52,079 nucleotides of DNA, from contig PLZV01000005.1 in assembly GCA_003152315.1 (NCBI GenBank), positions 1-52,079 of the forward strand, given 5' to 3'. The notes beneath the pieces are model-generated. The model was not told where the DNA came from and did no database searches. It saw nothing but the letters and a program-made list of their open reading frames with translations. Of this stretch, positions 34,203 to 43,061 are shown one piece after another (positions within the stretch are counted from its first letter, which is position 1; every line of letters starts with the position of its first letter). The translations under genes and the position numbers were made by a program. The stretch is from Verrucomicrobiota bacterium (GTDB lineage Bacteria > Verrucomicrobiota > Verrucomicrobiia > Palsa-1439).

Positions 34203-35285
34203 CTATTCGGCCTGGCCCATCTGGTCGGTGGGCGGGAGTTCCTTGCGATGGGTCAGGAAAAATCCGCCACCGACAATGCTCCAGAATAGCGCCGACAGAT
34301 AGCCCAGCAGGGACATCACCAGGGCCACCGGTTCCGCCACGCCGACTTCATGAAACATCTTGATGTACATTCCCTCGCGTACCCCGAAGCCCGAAATAGT
34401 GATTGGCACGGCCGTCACCGAATTGATGATCGGCAGGTACAGAAAGTAGTCGGTAATCTTCGCGGAGAGAACTCCCAAACCACGACCCACGCACCAAATG
34501 CTGAGCATGGAAAAGAAGTGGACGGCAAATGATATCAGCAGCGTCTTGGTCAGGATCACCGGGTGAGAAGCGTAGACGCGATAGGCGTCCACCATGCGCC
34601 GCAACATGCCGTAGTGCGGCAATCGCTGCAGCCATGACCGCAATCCCGGAAACTTGTCCACAAAACCGACCCACAACCCAACGACTGTGCCCATGACTGT
34701 AGAGACCACCACACCGAGGGTCGCTATCGAAAACCAGAACAGTTTCGGGTCATCGAATACGCGAGCGTGGTAGAGCGCCATCATAAAGAGCGCGATCACA
34801 AACAGGGCCAGCAGCCCGATCAACCGGTCGACGACGACCGTCGCGATCGCCTCGGCCTTTTTATGGTGCGTCTCGTGCGCGACATACCAGGCCTTGACCA
34901 CATCACCGCCCGTCGAGCCGAGCATGAATGCGTTGAAGAACAACCCGATAAATGAAATCGAAAACAGCCGCGAGAATTTCACCTCCAGGCCCTGGACGTG
35001 CAAAATCCATTTCCACCGCAGGATGCCGAGCACTGCGGGAATACCTGCGCAGATGACGGCGGCGGCCAGCCAAAGCGCATCAACTTTCCGCAGCGCATCC
35101 CACAGCGCTTGCGGCCCCACACTCCAAACAATCCGTGCCCGTTCGGACCACGACAGCGCATCGGGGTCGATATTGTGCGCTTGGAAATAGTCCAGCGCTT
35201 CCTTATGGAAAATCCCGTTGAACAGGTAGGCGAGGATGCCCACGCTGACCACGACCCGCAGCAACGCGCCCAGTTTTTTCTTCAT
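34203..35285 (-). CDS. UPF0104 / lysylphosphatidylglycerol synthase-type membrane protein
   Basis: A 360-aa protein with about eight transmembrane segments and the family motifs FFNAFMLGSTGGDVVKAWY and GFGVREGMY. It lacks the catalytic C-terminal domain of MprF, so it is a flippase-like or unknown-function member. The ATG at 35285 overlaps the stop of the upstream isomerase gene (ATGA). Confidence 0.82.
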   Translation of the reverse strand: MKKKLGALLRVVVSVGILAYLFNGIFHKEALDYFQAHNIDPDALSWSERARIVWSVGPQALWDALRKVDALWLAAAVICAGIPAVLGILRWKWILHVQGLEVKFSRLFSISFIGLFFNAFMLGSTGGDVVKAWYVAHETHHKKAEAIATVVVDRLIGLLALFVIALFMMALYHARVFDDPKLFWFSIATLGVVVSTVMGTVVGLWVGFVDKFPGLRSWLQRLPHYGMLRRMVDAYRVYASHPVILTKTLLISFAVHFFSMLSIWCVGRGLGVLSAKITDYFLYLPIINSVTAVPITISGFGVREGMYIKMFHEVGVAEPVALVMSLLGYLSALFWSIVGGGFFLTHRKELPPTDQMGQAE

Positions 35286-36205
35286 ACAGTGACAGGCTTT
35301 CTCAGCAAGTCGTGCACCCGTTTCAGGCCTCCCACAATCTCTTCCGGCTTCCACTCGGGATGAATCTCCCACGCCAGCACCATGTCCTCGGTCACGAACG
35401 GCGCCAGCCGCGCAAAATCAAACGTGCCCAATCCCGGCGGCTGATGATCTTCCGCCGGCGGAGCAAAATCCTGCAAGTGCATCCCCAACGTCCGCCCGCG
35501 GAACCGCTCCAGAATACTCTCGTGTGTCATCAAGCCGAGCGTTTCCTTCACCGCCGCGTGCCCCACATCATGCCAGTACATGATCGACTCGGTGCCAAAA
35601 CGTTTCAGAATCTCATCCGCCTCGACCTCCGTCGGAATCTCTTCAATGCCGAACCGCGTTTCCATTCCGAGCTTCACGTTCACTTCCTTCGCGCGCGGCA
35701 GGACCTCCTCCAACGTGCGATAGACCTGATCGAGGTGCTTCTGTTTCTTCTTGTCGCGTACCGTCAGCGCCTTGTCGCGCAACCGCTGAAACTTCGGCGT
35801 CTCGCCGCGTCCGTCCGCATACAGTCCCAACAGCCGCATCGTATAATCACGCATCGGCACCAGGCCCAGGTGCAACACCACAACCTTCGCGCCCAACGTT
35901 GTCGCGCAATCAATCGTCCGCAACGTGTGCCGCACCGCCGACTGCCGCTCATTCTCGTCCCACGAACTCGGCAGGTAATAATCCGGCGCCGACCCCATCA
36001 CGCCGAGGGGTAGGGGACAGAAATTGTGGAGGGAAGAGATCTTGATTTCGCCCGCCGCCACGGCCTGCAGCACGCCATCCAAAAGCGACAGCCGCGTACC
36101 GTGCCCGAGCTCGGCGTACTCGAACCCGAGCGTGCGCACTTCGTTGACCATCGCGCGCCCGTCCGTATGGCGCTGGGAATTCCAGCAGGTTGAAAAGGCG
36201 AACAT
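35282..36205 (-). CDS. Sugar phosphate isomerase/epimerase family (xylose isomerase-like TIM barrel)
   Basis: A 307-aa AP-endonuclease-2-type TIM barrel. Candidate metal ligands include the Glu in LGMETRFG, the His-Asp pair in MYWHDVGHAA, His in MHLQDF and Glu in AWEIHPE near the C-terminus. Substrate unknown. It is coupled by overlap to the UPF0104 gene, so the two may act in one lipid- or sugar-related pathway (inference). Confidence 0.82.
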   Translation of the reverse strand: MFAFSTCWNSQRHTDGRAMVNEVRTLGFEYAELGHGTRLSLLDGVLQAVAAGEIKISSLHNFCPLPLGVMGSAPDYYLPSSWDENERQSAVRHTLRTIDCATTLGAKVVVLHLGLVPMRDYTMRLLGLYADGRGETPKFQRLRDKALTVRDKKKQKHLDQVYRTLEEVLPRAKEVNVKLGMETRFGIEEIPTEVEADEILKRFGTESIMYWHDVGHAAVKETLGLMTHESILERFRGRTLGMHLQDFAPPAEDHQPPGLGTFDFARLAPFVTEDMVLAWEIHPEWKPEEIVGGLKRVHDLLRKPVTV

Positions 36206-36236
36206 GAAATGTCAGGGCCCAGCCCCGAAAGTCCTC

Positions 36237-36268
36237 GGGGCCAGCGTTCGCATCGCGGCGCTGGCCCC
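36237..36268 (-). terminator. Strong hairpin downstream of rpsU
   Basis: Perfect 10-base arms GGGGCCAGCG / CGCTGGCCCC with a 12-base loop, 20 bases after the rpsU stop on the minus strand and before the isomerase start. No clear T-run, so termination is uncertain; it may be a repeat. Confidence 0.5.
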
Positions 36269-36287
36269 GCTGATTGTTAATGCTCGT

Positions 36288-36464
36288 TTAGAATGCGGAA
36301 AACAGCCGCGGTCCACGGGCTTTGCGCCGACGCTTCTCGCTCGGCTTCTCAAAATGACGATGGGCCCGCGCTTCACGTAAAGTTCCCTCGCGATCCAGCT
36401 TCTTCTTCAGCCGGCGCAAGGCCTTTTCCACAGGCTCACCCTTTTTTAATCTGACTTCTGACAA
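36288..36464 (-). CDS. rpsU: 30S ribosomal protein S21
   Basis: The 58-aa basic protein reads [20 protein letters not shown], then [11 protein letters not shown] and [12 protein letters not shown], the S21 pattern throughout. No ATG is available in frame; a TTG at 36464-36462 gives the expected N-terminus, with a GGGG-rich stretch about 10 bases upstream. It assists mRNA binding in translation initiation. Confidence 0.9.
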   Translation of the reverse strand: MSEVRLKKGEPVEKALRRLKKKLDREGTLREARAHRHFEKPSEKRRRKARGPRLFSAF

Positions 36465-36743
36465 TTCCGATTCACACCCCTCTCAAACGCTTCTCACTCA
36501 CGCACTTGCGTGGCACAAGAACTCTCAGCGTTACGACAACTCCGCCCATCATAGCCCCCTAACCAACCCCTGTCAATGCGCACTCAGGTCTTAGGCCGGA
36601 AGCTGTGCTTCTGTGAGCCGAGCCGAAGGCGAGACGCCACGGCGCATTTGCCGCGGCAACCGCGTCCGTACGCCATACTTCTGTGTCAAAACAAAGCCAC
36701 AAACCGACTTGTCAGCACTCAAAACGCCCTTCTTGTGGTGTCC
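36465..36743. other. Non-coding stretch upstream of rpsU
   Basis: No convincing gene. It should hold the rpsU promoter on the minus strand, but no clear -35/-10 pair was recognised. The palindromes at 36744 follow. Confidence 0.4.
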
Positions 36744-36775
36744 CGGTGGGTTCGTTTTCCAAAACGAACCCACCG
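36744..36775. repeat. 32-base palindrome with GGGTTCGTTT core
   Basis: Fifteen-base perfect arms (CGGTGGGTTCGTTTT / AAAACGAACCCACCG) meet at CC. A half copy (CGGTGGGTTCGTTT) lies at 36846-36859. The core is shared with the inverted repeat at 31369-31465. The following stretch to 37157 shows no gene. Confidence 0.75.
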
Positions 36776-37157
36776 AAAAAGTGCGTCTTCCGAAGTGCTA
36801 ACTCTCTATCAGACAATTATTTAGGCTGAAAATCGCCTTAAAAAACGGTGGGTTCGTTTCGCAAATACCTGGTTTTGTAAACCCTCATTTTTCCACAAGA
36901 GCCGTTCCAAGGGCACACATCACCCTGCCTCGTGCCATAGCACAAAGTGCGACACCGGATCTGACGCCTGGCTCCTGAATTCTACCCGACCACCAGTTTT
37001 CAAAGAACTGCACCCACCATACTCCTCCCACCGCACCGTGTCCAGTAAAGAATATCGTTTTAGGATACTCCAGTATGTTCCCTGAAGTTGTAGGCCGCGT
37101 GCCCTCACGCGGCGAGAATTCGGGCGTAGAACGGCGTCCCGCCCGTTTAAGTAAATA

Positions 37158-37224
37158 GTTCCCCTCCCTGGACGGGCAGGGGTGGGTACTCCGTCGCCAT
37201 TCCCACATTGAACGTTAATCCGTT
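37158..37224. repeat. Dispersed repeat block, copy 1
   Basis: Contains GGGCAGGGGTGGGTACTCCG and then TTGAACGTTAATCCGTTCC. Both segments recur in the same order at 37999-38235, and in altered form at 41879-41960. It lies where the membrane-protein pseudogene loses its natural C-terminus. Confidence 0.6.
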
Positions 37225-37948
37225 CCCCGCCCCCCTCGTCTTCTTCCAAAGAAAAATCAAAGCCATGCCATAGCCACATCGACCAGGCCAGGCCCCACTC
37301 CAAAGCCGCAGGCCACCAAATAGGCGGACGATGAGAATCCAGCCACGGCGTTAAAATGGAAGAGGAAGTTGGAGAATCAAGCATCGCCCTGAAAGCCGGG
37401 TCTTTTAAGTCTTTCAGAAGCGGCGCTTGCACGGGGTTCGCGTAAAGGGCGACGATCAAAAAGAGGGGATACAGGAGCTAACAGAGGATCCCCACCTGCG
37501 CCATTGGCCGCGCGGCCGGGTCCTTCCAGCGGCGATAGAAGATGATGGTGAACAGCGTCACGGCCACCAACCATCCGAGAAGGAAAACATCGGCAACGGC
37601 CAAATGTATTTTGAGGAATCGCATGAAAATATAAGGACCATGAAGAAAATCCTGTTTCAAGCCCAACATCCCGAGCGCGCTGAGGGCCAGACAGGTGACA
37701 AAACCAAAACCCATGGCCACAGTTCCCAAACGCGTCTGCAGATACGCGCCCACCGCATAGGGGGTGGGCAACAACATCAGACTGCCGATTGCCAGCGTTC
37801 CATTGAACACCCATGTCAACCGCGATGCATAAGGAAAACCCAGCTCGGAAATCACATGATTCCAACAGGAATAAGGCGCGGCATTGCTATGGTTAATTGT
37901 CGCCAGCCACGTCAACCGCCGCATGCATTCAAAAGCAGTGGGTCTCAC
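37225..37948 (-). pseudogene. Interrupted DUF998-like membrane protein
   Basis: A frame from 37948 (GTG) or 37924 (ATG) encodes five or so transmembrane segments, starting with HVISELGFPYASRLTWVFNG, a DUF998-type segment. It is stopped by an in-frame TAG at 37478-37480. The same frame continues without a shift (LLYPLFLIVALYANPVQA) to about 37230, where it runs into a dispersed repeat. The N-terminal helix expected for the family is also missing. Most simply a decaying gene. Confidence 0.65.
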
Positions 37949-37998
37949 CTTCGTGTTATTAGCATGAATTTACGAAAATAGTCGTGCGAATCTCCACC

Positions 37999-38241
37999 GT
38001 TTCCCTCCCTGGAGGGGCAGGGGTGGGTACTCCGCCTCCATGCCTCCATTGAACAGCCCGCCCGGAGATTTCCTCTCCCCTTGGGGGAGAGGATTAAGGT
38101 GAGGGGTGTCCGTCCCCTCCGCCGCCATTCCCCACATTGAGCAGCCCGCCCCGAATCCTTTTCGGAGTTGAGCGTTTAAAGTTGAGTGGCCTGCCCCGAA
38201 TTCGTTTCGGGGTTGAACGTTAATCCGTTCCCCTCGCCCCC
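37999..38241. repeat. Dispersed repeat block, copy 2 (composite)
   Basis: Contains GGGGCAGGGGTGGGTACTCC, a CTCTCCCC / GGGGAGAG hairpin, a GTTTAAAGTTGAGTG segment, and TTGAACGTTAATCCGTTCC directly before the GNAT remnant at 38242. The gap 37949-38241 holds no gene. Confidence 0.6.
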
Positions 38242-38355
38242 GAGAACGTCGCCTTCTATCGCCGCTTCGGCTTCGAAACCACCCAACAAGCCCCCGTCCT
38301 CGGCGTCCCAAATTTATTCATGTCCCGCCTGGCGAAATCGACACCCACCCAGTGA
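38242..38355 (+). pseudogene. GNAT acetyltransferase C-terminal remnant 1
   Basis: The frame reads ENVAFYRRFGFETTQQAPVL, then GVPNLFMSRL to a stop. ENV.FY.RFGFE is the last conserved motif of GNAT acetyltransferases. The N-terminal 150 or so residues are absent, replaced by the dispersed repeat. Two more remnants of the same tail lie at 39654 and 41962. Confidence 0.7.
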
Positions 38356-38538
38356 CGCACACGTTGGGCCCGTCGCCTGCCACACCCGATCTGACAGCGC
38401 AGATGGATCGTCCTGGGCTCCACGCGCTGGACTCCGCTCCCCATTCGCCCCATTGCTACGCCTGCCGCAATCCATTATGCATGCTGCTACTTAGCCCTTT
38501 AAGATTTGAAACACAAATGCGGGTTTGAAGCCCCGCCC

Positions 38539-38570
38539 GCAGGCGTCAACTCCGGCGAGTTGGCGCCTGC
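38539..38570. repeat. Strong hairpin downstream of PEP-CTERM gene 3
   Basis: Fourteen-bp stem (GCAGGCGTCAACTC / GAGTTGGCGCCTGC, one T-G pair) with CGGC loop. It follows the minus-strand PEP-CTERM gene by about 60 bases but lacks a T-run, so terminator function is uncertain. Confidence 0.55.
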
Positions 38571-38629
38571 GCGAGCGATTCACCGTTTGCTTCTGAATCA
38601 GGCTTCACTCATCAGAAGCCAAGCTGCGA

Positions 38630-39343
38630 TCATCGGGATGACTTGCATCGACGGACGGTCGCTAGCAGGACGGCGAGGCCCAGGCCGGCCAACGTCAGCG
38701 TCCCCGGTTCGGGCACTGCCGCGAAACCGATCATATGGTACGTATCGGTCGGCTGCCAGCCCTCGACCTGCACTTGGAATTGGCTGAATGGCACCGTCAC
38801 CGTCCCGCTGGAATAGGTTTGCCCATCGATTATCCATGTCACCAGACCGGTTCCGGACACCGCGATCGTCACCTGGTTTGTCTTTTGCGCGACGATGCCA
38901 AAGGGAATCAAGGGTCCGCTTTGCGTACCGGATTGCGTGATGGTCAGGGCATCAGGTTGAAAATTCCACCAGGTCATGTACAAGCCAGTAAAAGACGTAA
39001 GATCCAGATTCGTCGCTTGTCCGAGGGGGATCAGGTTGAACTGAAAGGACCCATCGTCCGTGGAGCTGCCGGGTCGCAAATCCAGCACTGTTTTGAAGGT
39101 GAACGTGGAGCCCCAAGTAAAGACTTGCGTGCTCCGCACGGGCTGCCCGTGCAGGACCACTTCATTCCCATTCGTCGTGGCCGGACTTCCCTGCGAATCC
39201 GGCCAACTACTATTCTGTGGGAATGGCAGGTCTTGCCAGGTCGTGGATTGTCCGCGGGTTGGTAGCGACCAGGCAAGCATTGACAACAACGTAATGGCGA
39301 TCCAGAGCGACTGCATGCGTTTGTGATTCATGAATGTGTTCAT
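38630..39343 (-). CDS. PEP-CTERM sorting domain protein 3
   Basis: A 237-aa exported protein. The signal peptide is MNTFMNHKRMQSLW..., cleaved probably after TRGQS or just before. The mature domain is beta-rich, with TYSSGTVTVPFSQFQVQV near its end. The tail is VPEPGTLTLAGLGLAVLLATVRR followed by basic residues. AGGAGAAGCC directly precedes the ATG at 39343. It does not share the promoter or leader of genes 1 and 2. It sits among decayed repeats. Confidence 0.85.
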   Translation of the reverse strand: MNTFMNHKRMQSLWIAITLLSMLAWSLPTRGQSTTWQDLPFPQNSSWPDSQGSPATTNGNEVVLHGQPVRSTQVFTWGSTFTFKTVLDLRPGSSTDDGSFQFNLIPLGQATNLDLTSFTGLYMTWWNFQPDALTITQSGTQSGPLIPFGIVAQKTNQVTIAVSGTGLVTWIIDGQTYSSGTVTVPFSQFQVQVEGWQPTDTYHMIGFAAVPEPGTLTLAGLGLAVLLATVRRCKSSR

Positions 39344-39653
39344 GGCTTCTCCTGTTTGGTATGTGGGCATGCTGAGTTCGGTCGATTCGAGGGTAGTGTG
39401 GTCCAGAGGGTTGTCTTCGCTGTAACACGTACAGTTGACAGAGCGCTCGCAACGCTCACAGGGCCGCTTGCTCCGAAGCCTATGCTAAACAAGGCTTCCG
39501 GGTAAGTCCAGCCGAAAACTGCCAGCACCATTCAGCAGGCTCTTCCGTGACGCAAGCGGAAAGCGACCACCGTCCGACCCCAAACACGTCGTCAAAATCG
39601 ACCCGGCTAAAAACCAACGGAAGAACCCGCGGCGAAAGGGACACAAGGGCAGG
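39344..39653. other. Gap between PEP-CTERM gene 3 and a GNAT remnant
   Basis: No gene supported; overlapping frames on both strands lack family features. It contains the upstream region of PEP-CTERM gene 3 and, at 39630-39660, a short repeat (GGCGAAAGGGACACAAGGGC) shared with 29315 (inverted) and 41863. Confidence 0.4.
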
Positions 39654-39896
39654 GTGCCGCCCCAGCTTCCACGTCGACTCCTTTCCCGCCACATCGACCA
39701 TCAACTCATGGAACACTATTGCCAGCAACTCGACCAGACCGGCCGACCGGGCTACCACGAAACGGATCGCCCCGAAAACGTCGCCTTCTATCGCCGCTTC
39801 GGCTTCGAAACTGCCGGAGAAGCCCCCGTCCTCGGCGTTGAGAATTACTTCACGCGCCCCCCGGCGAAAGCGACACCCGCCCCGCGTCCGTTGTAG
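39654..39896 (+). pseudogene. GNAT acetyltransferase C-terminal remnant 2 (longest)
   Basis: The frame reads QLMEHYCQQLDQTGRPGYHE, then a PENVAFYRRFGFETAGE stretch to a stop: the last third of a GNAT fold, including the acetyl-CoA-side helix and final strands. Upstream homology shifts frame near 39680 and then disappears, so it is a truncated, frameshifted copy. Confidence 0.7.
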
Positions 39897-39958
39897 CCGC
39901 GCTTGTGAAGCGCGGAGCCGTTTCCCGTTGTAGCTGCACTTCTGCGAAGCGCAGATCA
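39890..39958. repeat. Two GTTGTAG-led palindromes
   Basis: CCGCGCTT / AAGCGCGG, then an imperfect CTGCACTT / GAAGCGCAG hairpin, each preceded by GTTGTAG. This is the same style as the TGTAG-bordered units at 8838. The stretch to 40235 holds no gene apart from a tRNA-like fragment. Confidence 0.6.
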
Positions 39959-40012
39959 CAAAATCGCCGTTATGGCATGAGAGCAGAGGGGCGCTTATTG
40001 AATTGCACTAAG

Positions 40013-40040
40013 TAGAGCAGGGGACTCATAATTCTAAAGG
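40013..40040 (+). other. Possible tRNA-Met anticodon-arm remnant
   Basis: TAGAGCAGGGGACTCATAAT resembles the D-arm end and CAT anticodon loop of tRNA-Met, a common attachment-site segment. The 3' half of the anticodon stem (TTCTA) no longer pairs well and no T-arm follows. It may be an attachment-site relic or chance. Confidence 0.25.
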
Positions 40041-40235
40041 GCGTTTTTCTCTCATTTCATCTCATGTGTGCTTCTGTCTTCTAAGTCAATCAATGTGACG
40101 CTTGCAGGGGTTATCCACTTTGTCTCACTTCATCCCGAATCGCCTCATTTCTCCACGAGGAGTGACAAGTAAGAGTGACAACTTTTCAGAAATGAGGAAG
40201 GACCACTCGGACGGAGGCAGCCCTAATTTGGTTCC

Positions 40236-41399
40236 TTAGTTGAAGGCGGCGACTTCGTAGTAATACATCGTCAAGGGTTGCAGACCCGTGTCCGTGTAGG
40301 AGGTCACGTCCGCCCCTACGGTGCCAACGGCACTCCAGGGTCCACCAGGCGATGTGGCCCGCAGGATTTGAAATCCAAGTTCGTTGTCCGCGTTGTTCTG
40401 CCAGTCTAGTGTGATGGAAGTGAGAGTCACAACCATCACAGCCAGATTGGAGGGCGTCGCGGGAGGTATCGACGCGGGCAAAAGTGTCGTCCCAGTTGTT
40501 TTCGGCACGCCATAATTGTAGAGGAGCACGCTATTGGTCTGGTTGCACGTACTAACCGTGACCTGAAGCGTGCCGGCGTCCGGTCCCATGGTCAGGCAAA
40601 AATCCGTCGCGGTCGAAAAGTCGGGCGTCCCAATGACGAGCACATCTGTCGGGTCACCGCCGACGGGGTCAACCGCCACATTCACGGGGCCACAGGAAGG
40701 GTCACTCGCAGCATTCAGAATGTTCACTTGGAAGCAAACCGTATCGCCCGCATAATGCAACACCATCGTTCTGGATTTAATTTCGCGGACCATGACGACC
40801 GTATCGGAGGACGGGAGAGTCGGCACGAGCGCCTTCAACTGTTGACCGATGGCTACCGTACGTAACATCACCTTCAAGGCCACGCTGTCCGTGATGCGGG
40901 AGTTGTCCACCGCAGCCTCTGTCTTTAGAAGTTGGCTCTTGAAACGGGAAAGGCTTATCTGCAGCTTCTTGCTCGTATTCCCCAGTGCGACGGTCATATC
41001 GGGCGACCGTACTGCTGCCATGAGGCTGTCCGCATCGGCGAGGGCCAGACCAAGCTGCGATGAGCCGACTATCCGGCTGGATCGCGCCACACTAACCGCC
41101 GCTTCCGTCAGGTTGTCCAACAGCGGGCACAATTGCGCTACGATGTCCCCGGCTGCATTGGTGGTGGTGTCCGCGCGGACCACTACGGCCCCCAATAGAT
41201 TGAGAGCGATCAGGAATGAAAGCAATACGCAGCGATGAAGAAAGCTGCTCAGAAACGACGTTCTGGCGCTTGCATCTACAGCTACTTTCGACAACCCTTG
41301 GAAACGGTCTTTTGTAACCTCCACTACGAATTCCCCCACACCTGGCCTGAACTTGCGGAGGGGACGAACGCAGACGCTGTGCCAGCACGCTCTCGGCAC
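40236..41399 (-). CDS. Exported protein with C-terminal fibronectin type III domain
   Basis: The C-terminal ~85 residues form an FN3 domain (PPATPSNLAV, ITLDWQNNADNELGFQILRA, then TSYTDTGLQPLTMYYYEV). The middle is helical, then a beta domain with four cysteines. A signal-like hydrophobic segment lies at residues 52-72 of the longest frame, so the true start is probably later than 41399, perhaps a GTG or TTG near 41280-41320; none has a strong ribosome site. Role unknown. Confidence 0.65.
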   Translation of the reverse strand: MPRACWHSVCVRPLRKFRPGVGEFVVEVTKDRFQGLSKVAVDASARTSFLSSFLHRCVLLSFLIALNLLGAVVVRADTTTNAAGDIVAQLCPLLDNLTEAAVSVARSSRIVGSSQLGLALADADSLMAAVRSPDMTVALGNTSKKLQISLSRFKSQLLKTEAAVDNSRITDSVALKVMLRTVAIGQQLKALVPTLPSSDTVVMVREIKSRTMVLHYAGDTVCFQVNILNAASDPSCGPVNVAVDPVGGDPTDVLVIGTPDFSTATDFCLTMGPDAGTLQVTVSTCNQTNSVLLYNYGVPKTTGTTLLPASIPPATPSNLAVMVVTLTSITLDWQNNADNELGFQILRATSPGGPWSAVGTVGADVTSYTDTGLQPLTMYYYEVAAFN

Positions 41400-41862
41400 G
41401 GGGGGATTTGCTCAATCCGGGGTGGAACTCCTGCTCGAGATAGCCCATCTTCTTACAGGTTCTCCCAAAAGTTGGCAGACTTGTGTGTCAGCAATTTATT
41501 ACCGTGTCTGGCCATACACCATTCTCGACAATAGTCGCGTACCCATCAGTGATGGGCTACTTCTTAATCACGATTGATGGTTAAAAAAACTTTCACACAG
41601 TGTCGCGCACAGCCATGGATTGCTTGATCGGTGGCAACTTTCTTTCCACCCATGAAAACTTTTGTGACACATTTCCCCTGATCCGGTCTCCTCCAGAATC
41701 ACGGGCAGACTTCCCGCCGAGCGCATTGGCCTGGCGCGGGTTGCCGCAAATTCGCTTCAGAACCGGCGAAACTCAAGCCCGCCGTTGCCTTGGGGCTTCA
41801 GATCGGCAAGGCTCTTTCGGTGCGAGAAGTTGAGAAATGAGTCGGTGGTGTGAGAATCAGAG
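41400..41862. other. Non-coding stretch upstream of the FN3 protein
   Basis: No gene supported. A small hairpin (CCCATC-AGT-GATGGG) lies near 41545-41560; its promoter role for the FN3 gene is unknown. Confidence 0.35.
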
Positions 41863-41961
41863 CGGCGAAAGGGACACAGGGGCTGGGGTGGGCACTCCGC
41901 CTCAATTCCCCATTGAAGGTTGATCGTTTAAAGTTGAGTGTTGAGCGTTAATCCGTTCCTT
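41863..41961. repeat. Dispersed repeat block, copy 3 (altered)
   Basis: Contains GGCGAAAGGGACACAGGGGC, TGGGGTGGGCACTCCGCCTC, GTTTAAAGTTGAGTGTTGAG and GCGTTAATCCGTTCC, the elements of the blocks at 37158 and 37999, and again runs straight into a GNAT tail. Confidence 0.55.
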
Positions 41962-42015
41962 CCCGTCCTCGGCGTCCCGAATTACTTCATGCGCCGCCCA
42001 GTGAATTCGGTGTAG
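41962..42015 (+). pseudogene. GNAT acetyltransferase C-terminal remnant 3
   Basis: Only PVLGVPNYFMRRPVNSV and a stop remain, matching the last residues of remnants 1 and 2. The following gap to 42227 shows no gene. Confidence 0.55.
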
Positions 42016-42227
42016 GTGTCCCCTCCGAAATTGTTCCCGTCCTTGGGGAGCAGGAGTGCCTCGTCCTGTCACTGGAGGGTGAGGTTGCGGCGATAAGTTG
42101 TCGTGCTTACCCGACCGATTTCATGTTCATGTTTCTCCTGCGGTTTATTATATAAAAAGTGACTACCTTGTGCGAATGTGGATACTGAGCTAGTCTCCTT
42201 TCTGAAATGTGAAATTAAAGGTTCAAA

Positions 42228-42803
42228 GTGATTCTTCATCCGCTCATTGAGAATTATCGTGAGACGCTACTGGGCAGGCTTAAGCTTAACCTTTTTGCCA
42301 AAATAGCTGGTGAATCCGGCAGAGTGCCGAGCCATCCGGAAATGCTCCATTTTACCCTCAATGCTTGGAGAGAGAACGCGATCTCCGGGGAATTGTACAC
42401 GCATGTGTCGCTAATCAGCCGACCCCACCGCTATGCGGTCGACGATCTTCCCCTTCTGCCGGAAAAGATTGATCATGGATGGATCTCGATAATTCCTGCG
42501 AGTCCGGTGTTCGTGGAGGTTCGTTGCAAACTCAGCAGTGATCTGTCTGAGATCGGATTTCTCATTGTGCCCAAGATGTTGGAACAAGGTGGAGATTTAT
42601 TGGTAGTCCACGTCTTGAGTGAACATACGTTTCCGGACGGACTGCTCGGCTTCTACCACGTATCTATCGACTCTCAGAGTGTTCGCGTTGATAGGTGGGA
42701 AGATGGAGATCACCACGACTTGCCAGCTTCTGAAATTCGTGATGATCCGTTGGCATCACTAACTTTGCAAGTCCTACTTATGGGGTCAGGGCTTGACTCT
42801 TGA
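42228..42803 (+). CDS. Hypothetical protein with repeat-derived C-terminus
   Basis: A 191-aa soluble protein with a GTG start, AAAGG upstream, and no recognised family. It has alternating strands and helices with several aromatic residues. The last residues (MGSGLDS) and the stop codon are provided by the dispersed repeat beginning at 42782, so the natural end may be lost. The gene is richer in A+T than the core genes. Confidence 0.5.
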   Translation: MILHPLIENYRETLLGRLKLNLFAKIAGESGRVPSHPEMLHFTLNAWRENAISGELYTHVSLISRPHRYAVDDLPLLPEKIDHGWISIIPASPVFVEVRCKLSSDLSEIGFLIVPKMLEQGGDLLVVHVLSEHTFPDGLLGFYHVSIDSQSVRVDRWEDGDHHDLPASEIRDDPLASLTLQVLLMGSGLDS

Positions 42804-42845
42804 CACTTCGGCCGGTACTTCGTGTTCTTCGTGTCTACTTCGCGT
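42782..42845. repeat. Dispersed element with GGGGTC-type end (copy 2)
   Basis: GGGGTCAGGGCTTGACTCTT and onward to CTTCGTGTCTACTTCG, matching the inverted copy at 28860-28922. It overlaps the end of the preceding gene. The rest of the gap to 43061 shows no convincing gene. Confidence 0.7.
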
Positions 42846-43061
42846 GTCCGCCATCGTGTCCGCCTTAGGTTTGCCGACGGCGGAAGCTTTTGCGACGGCG
42901 GATGACTTCGTGGTCACTTAACCGCCATTGAAATGTCTTGCAGCCCCCATACGTCAGGAGTATAAGCCGAATAACACCCCGTTTAGGGGCCGCTTCCTGG
43001 CCCCCAGCGCGTCCTGTCTGCGCGAAAACATAGAGAACATCTACAGGATGAATAGGCAGCA

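Noticed and set aside
35312-36013. A 233-codon plus-strand frame
   Set aside because: Arg/His/Gln-rich antisense of the TIM-barrel isomerase gene.
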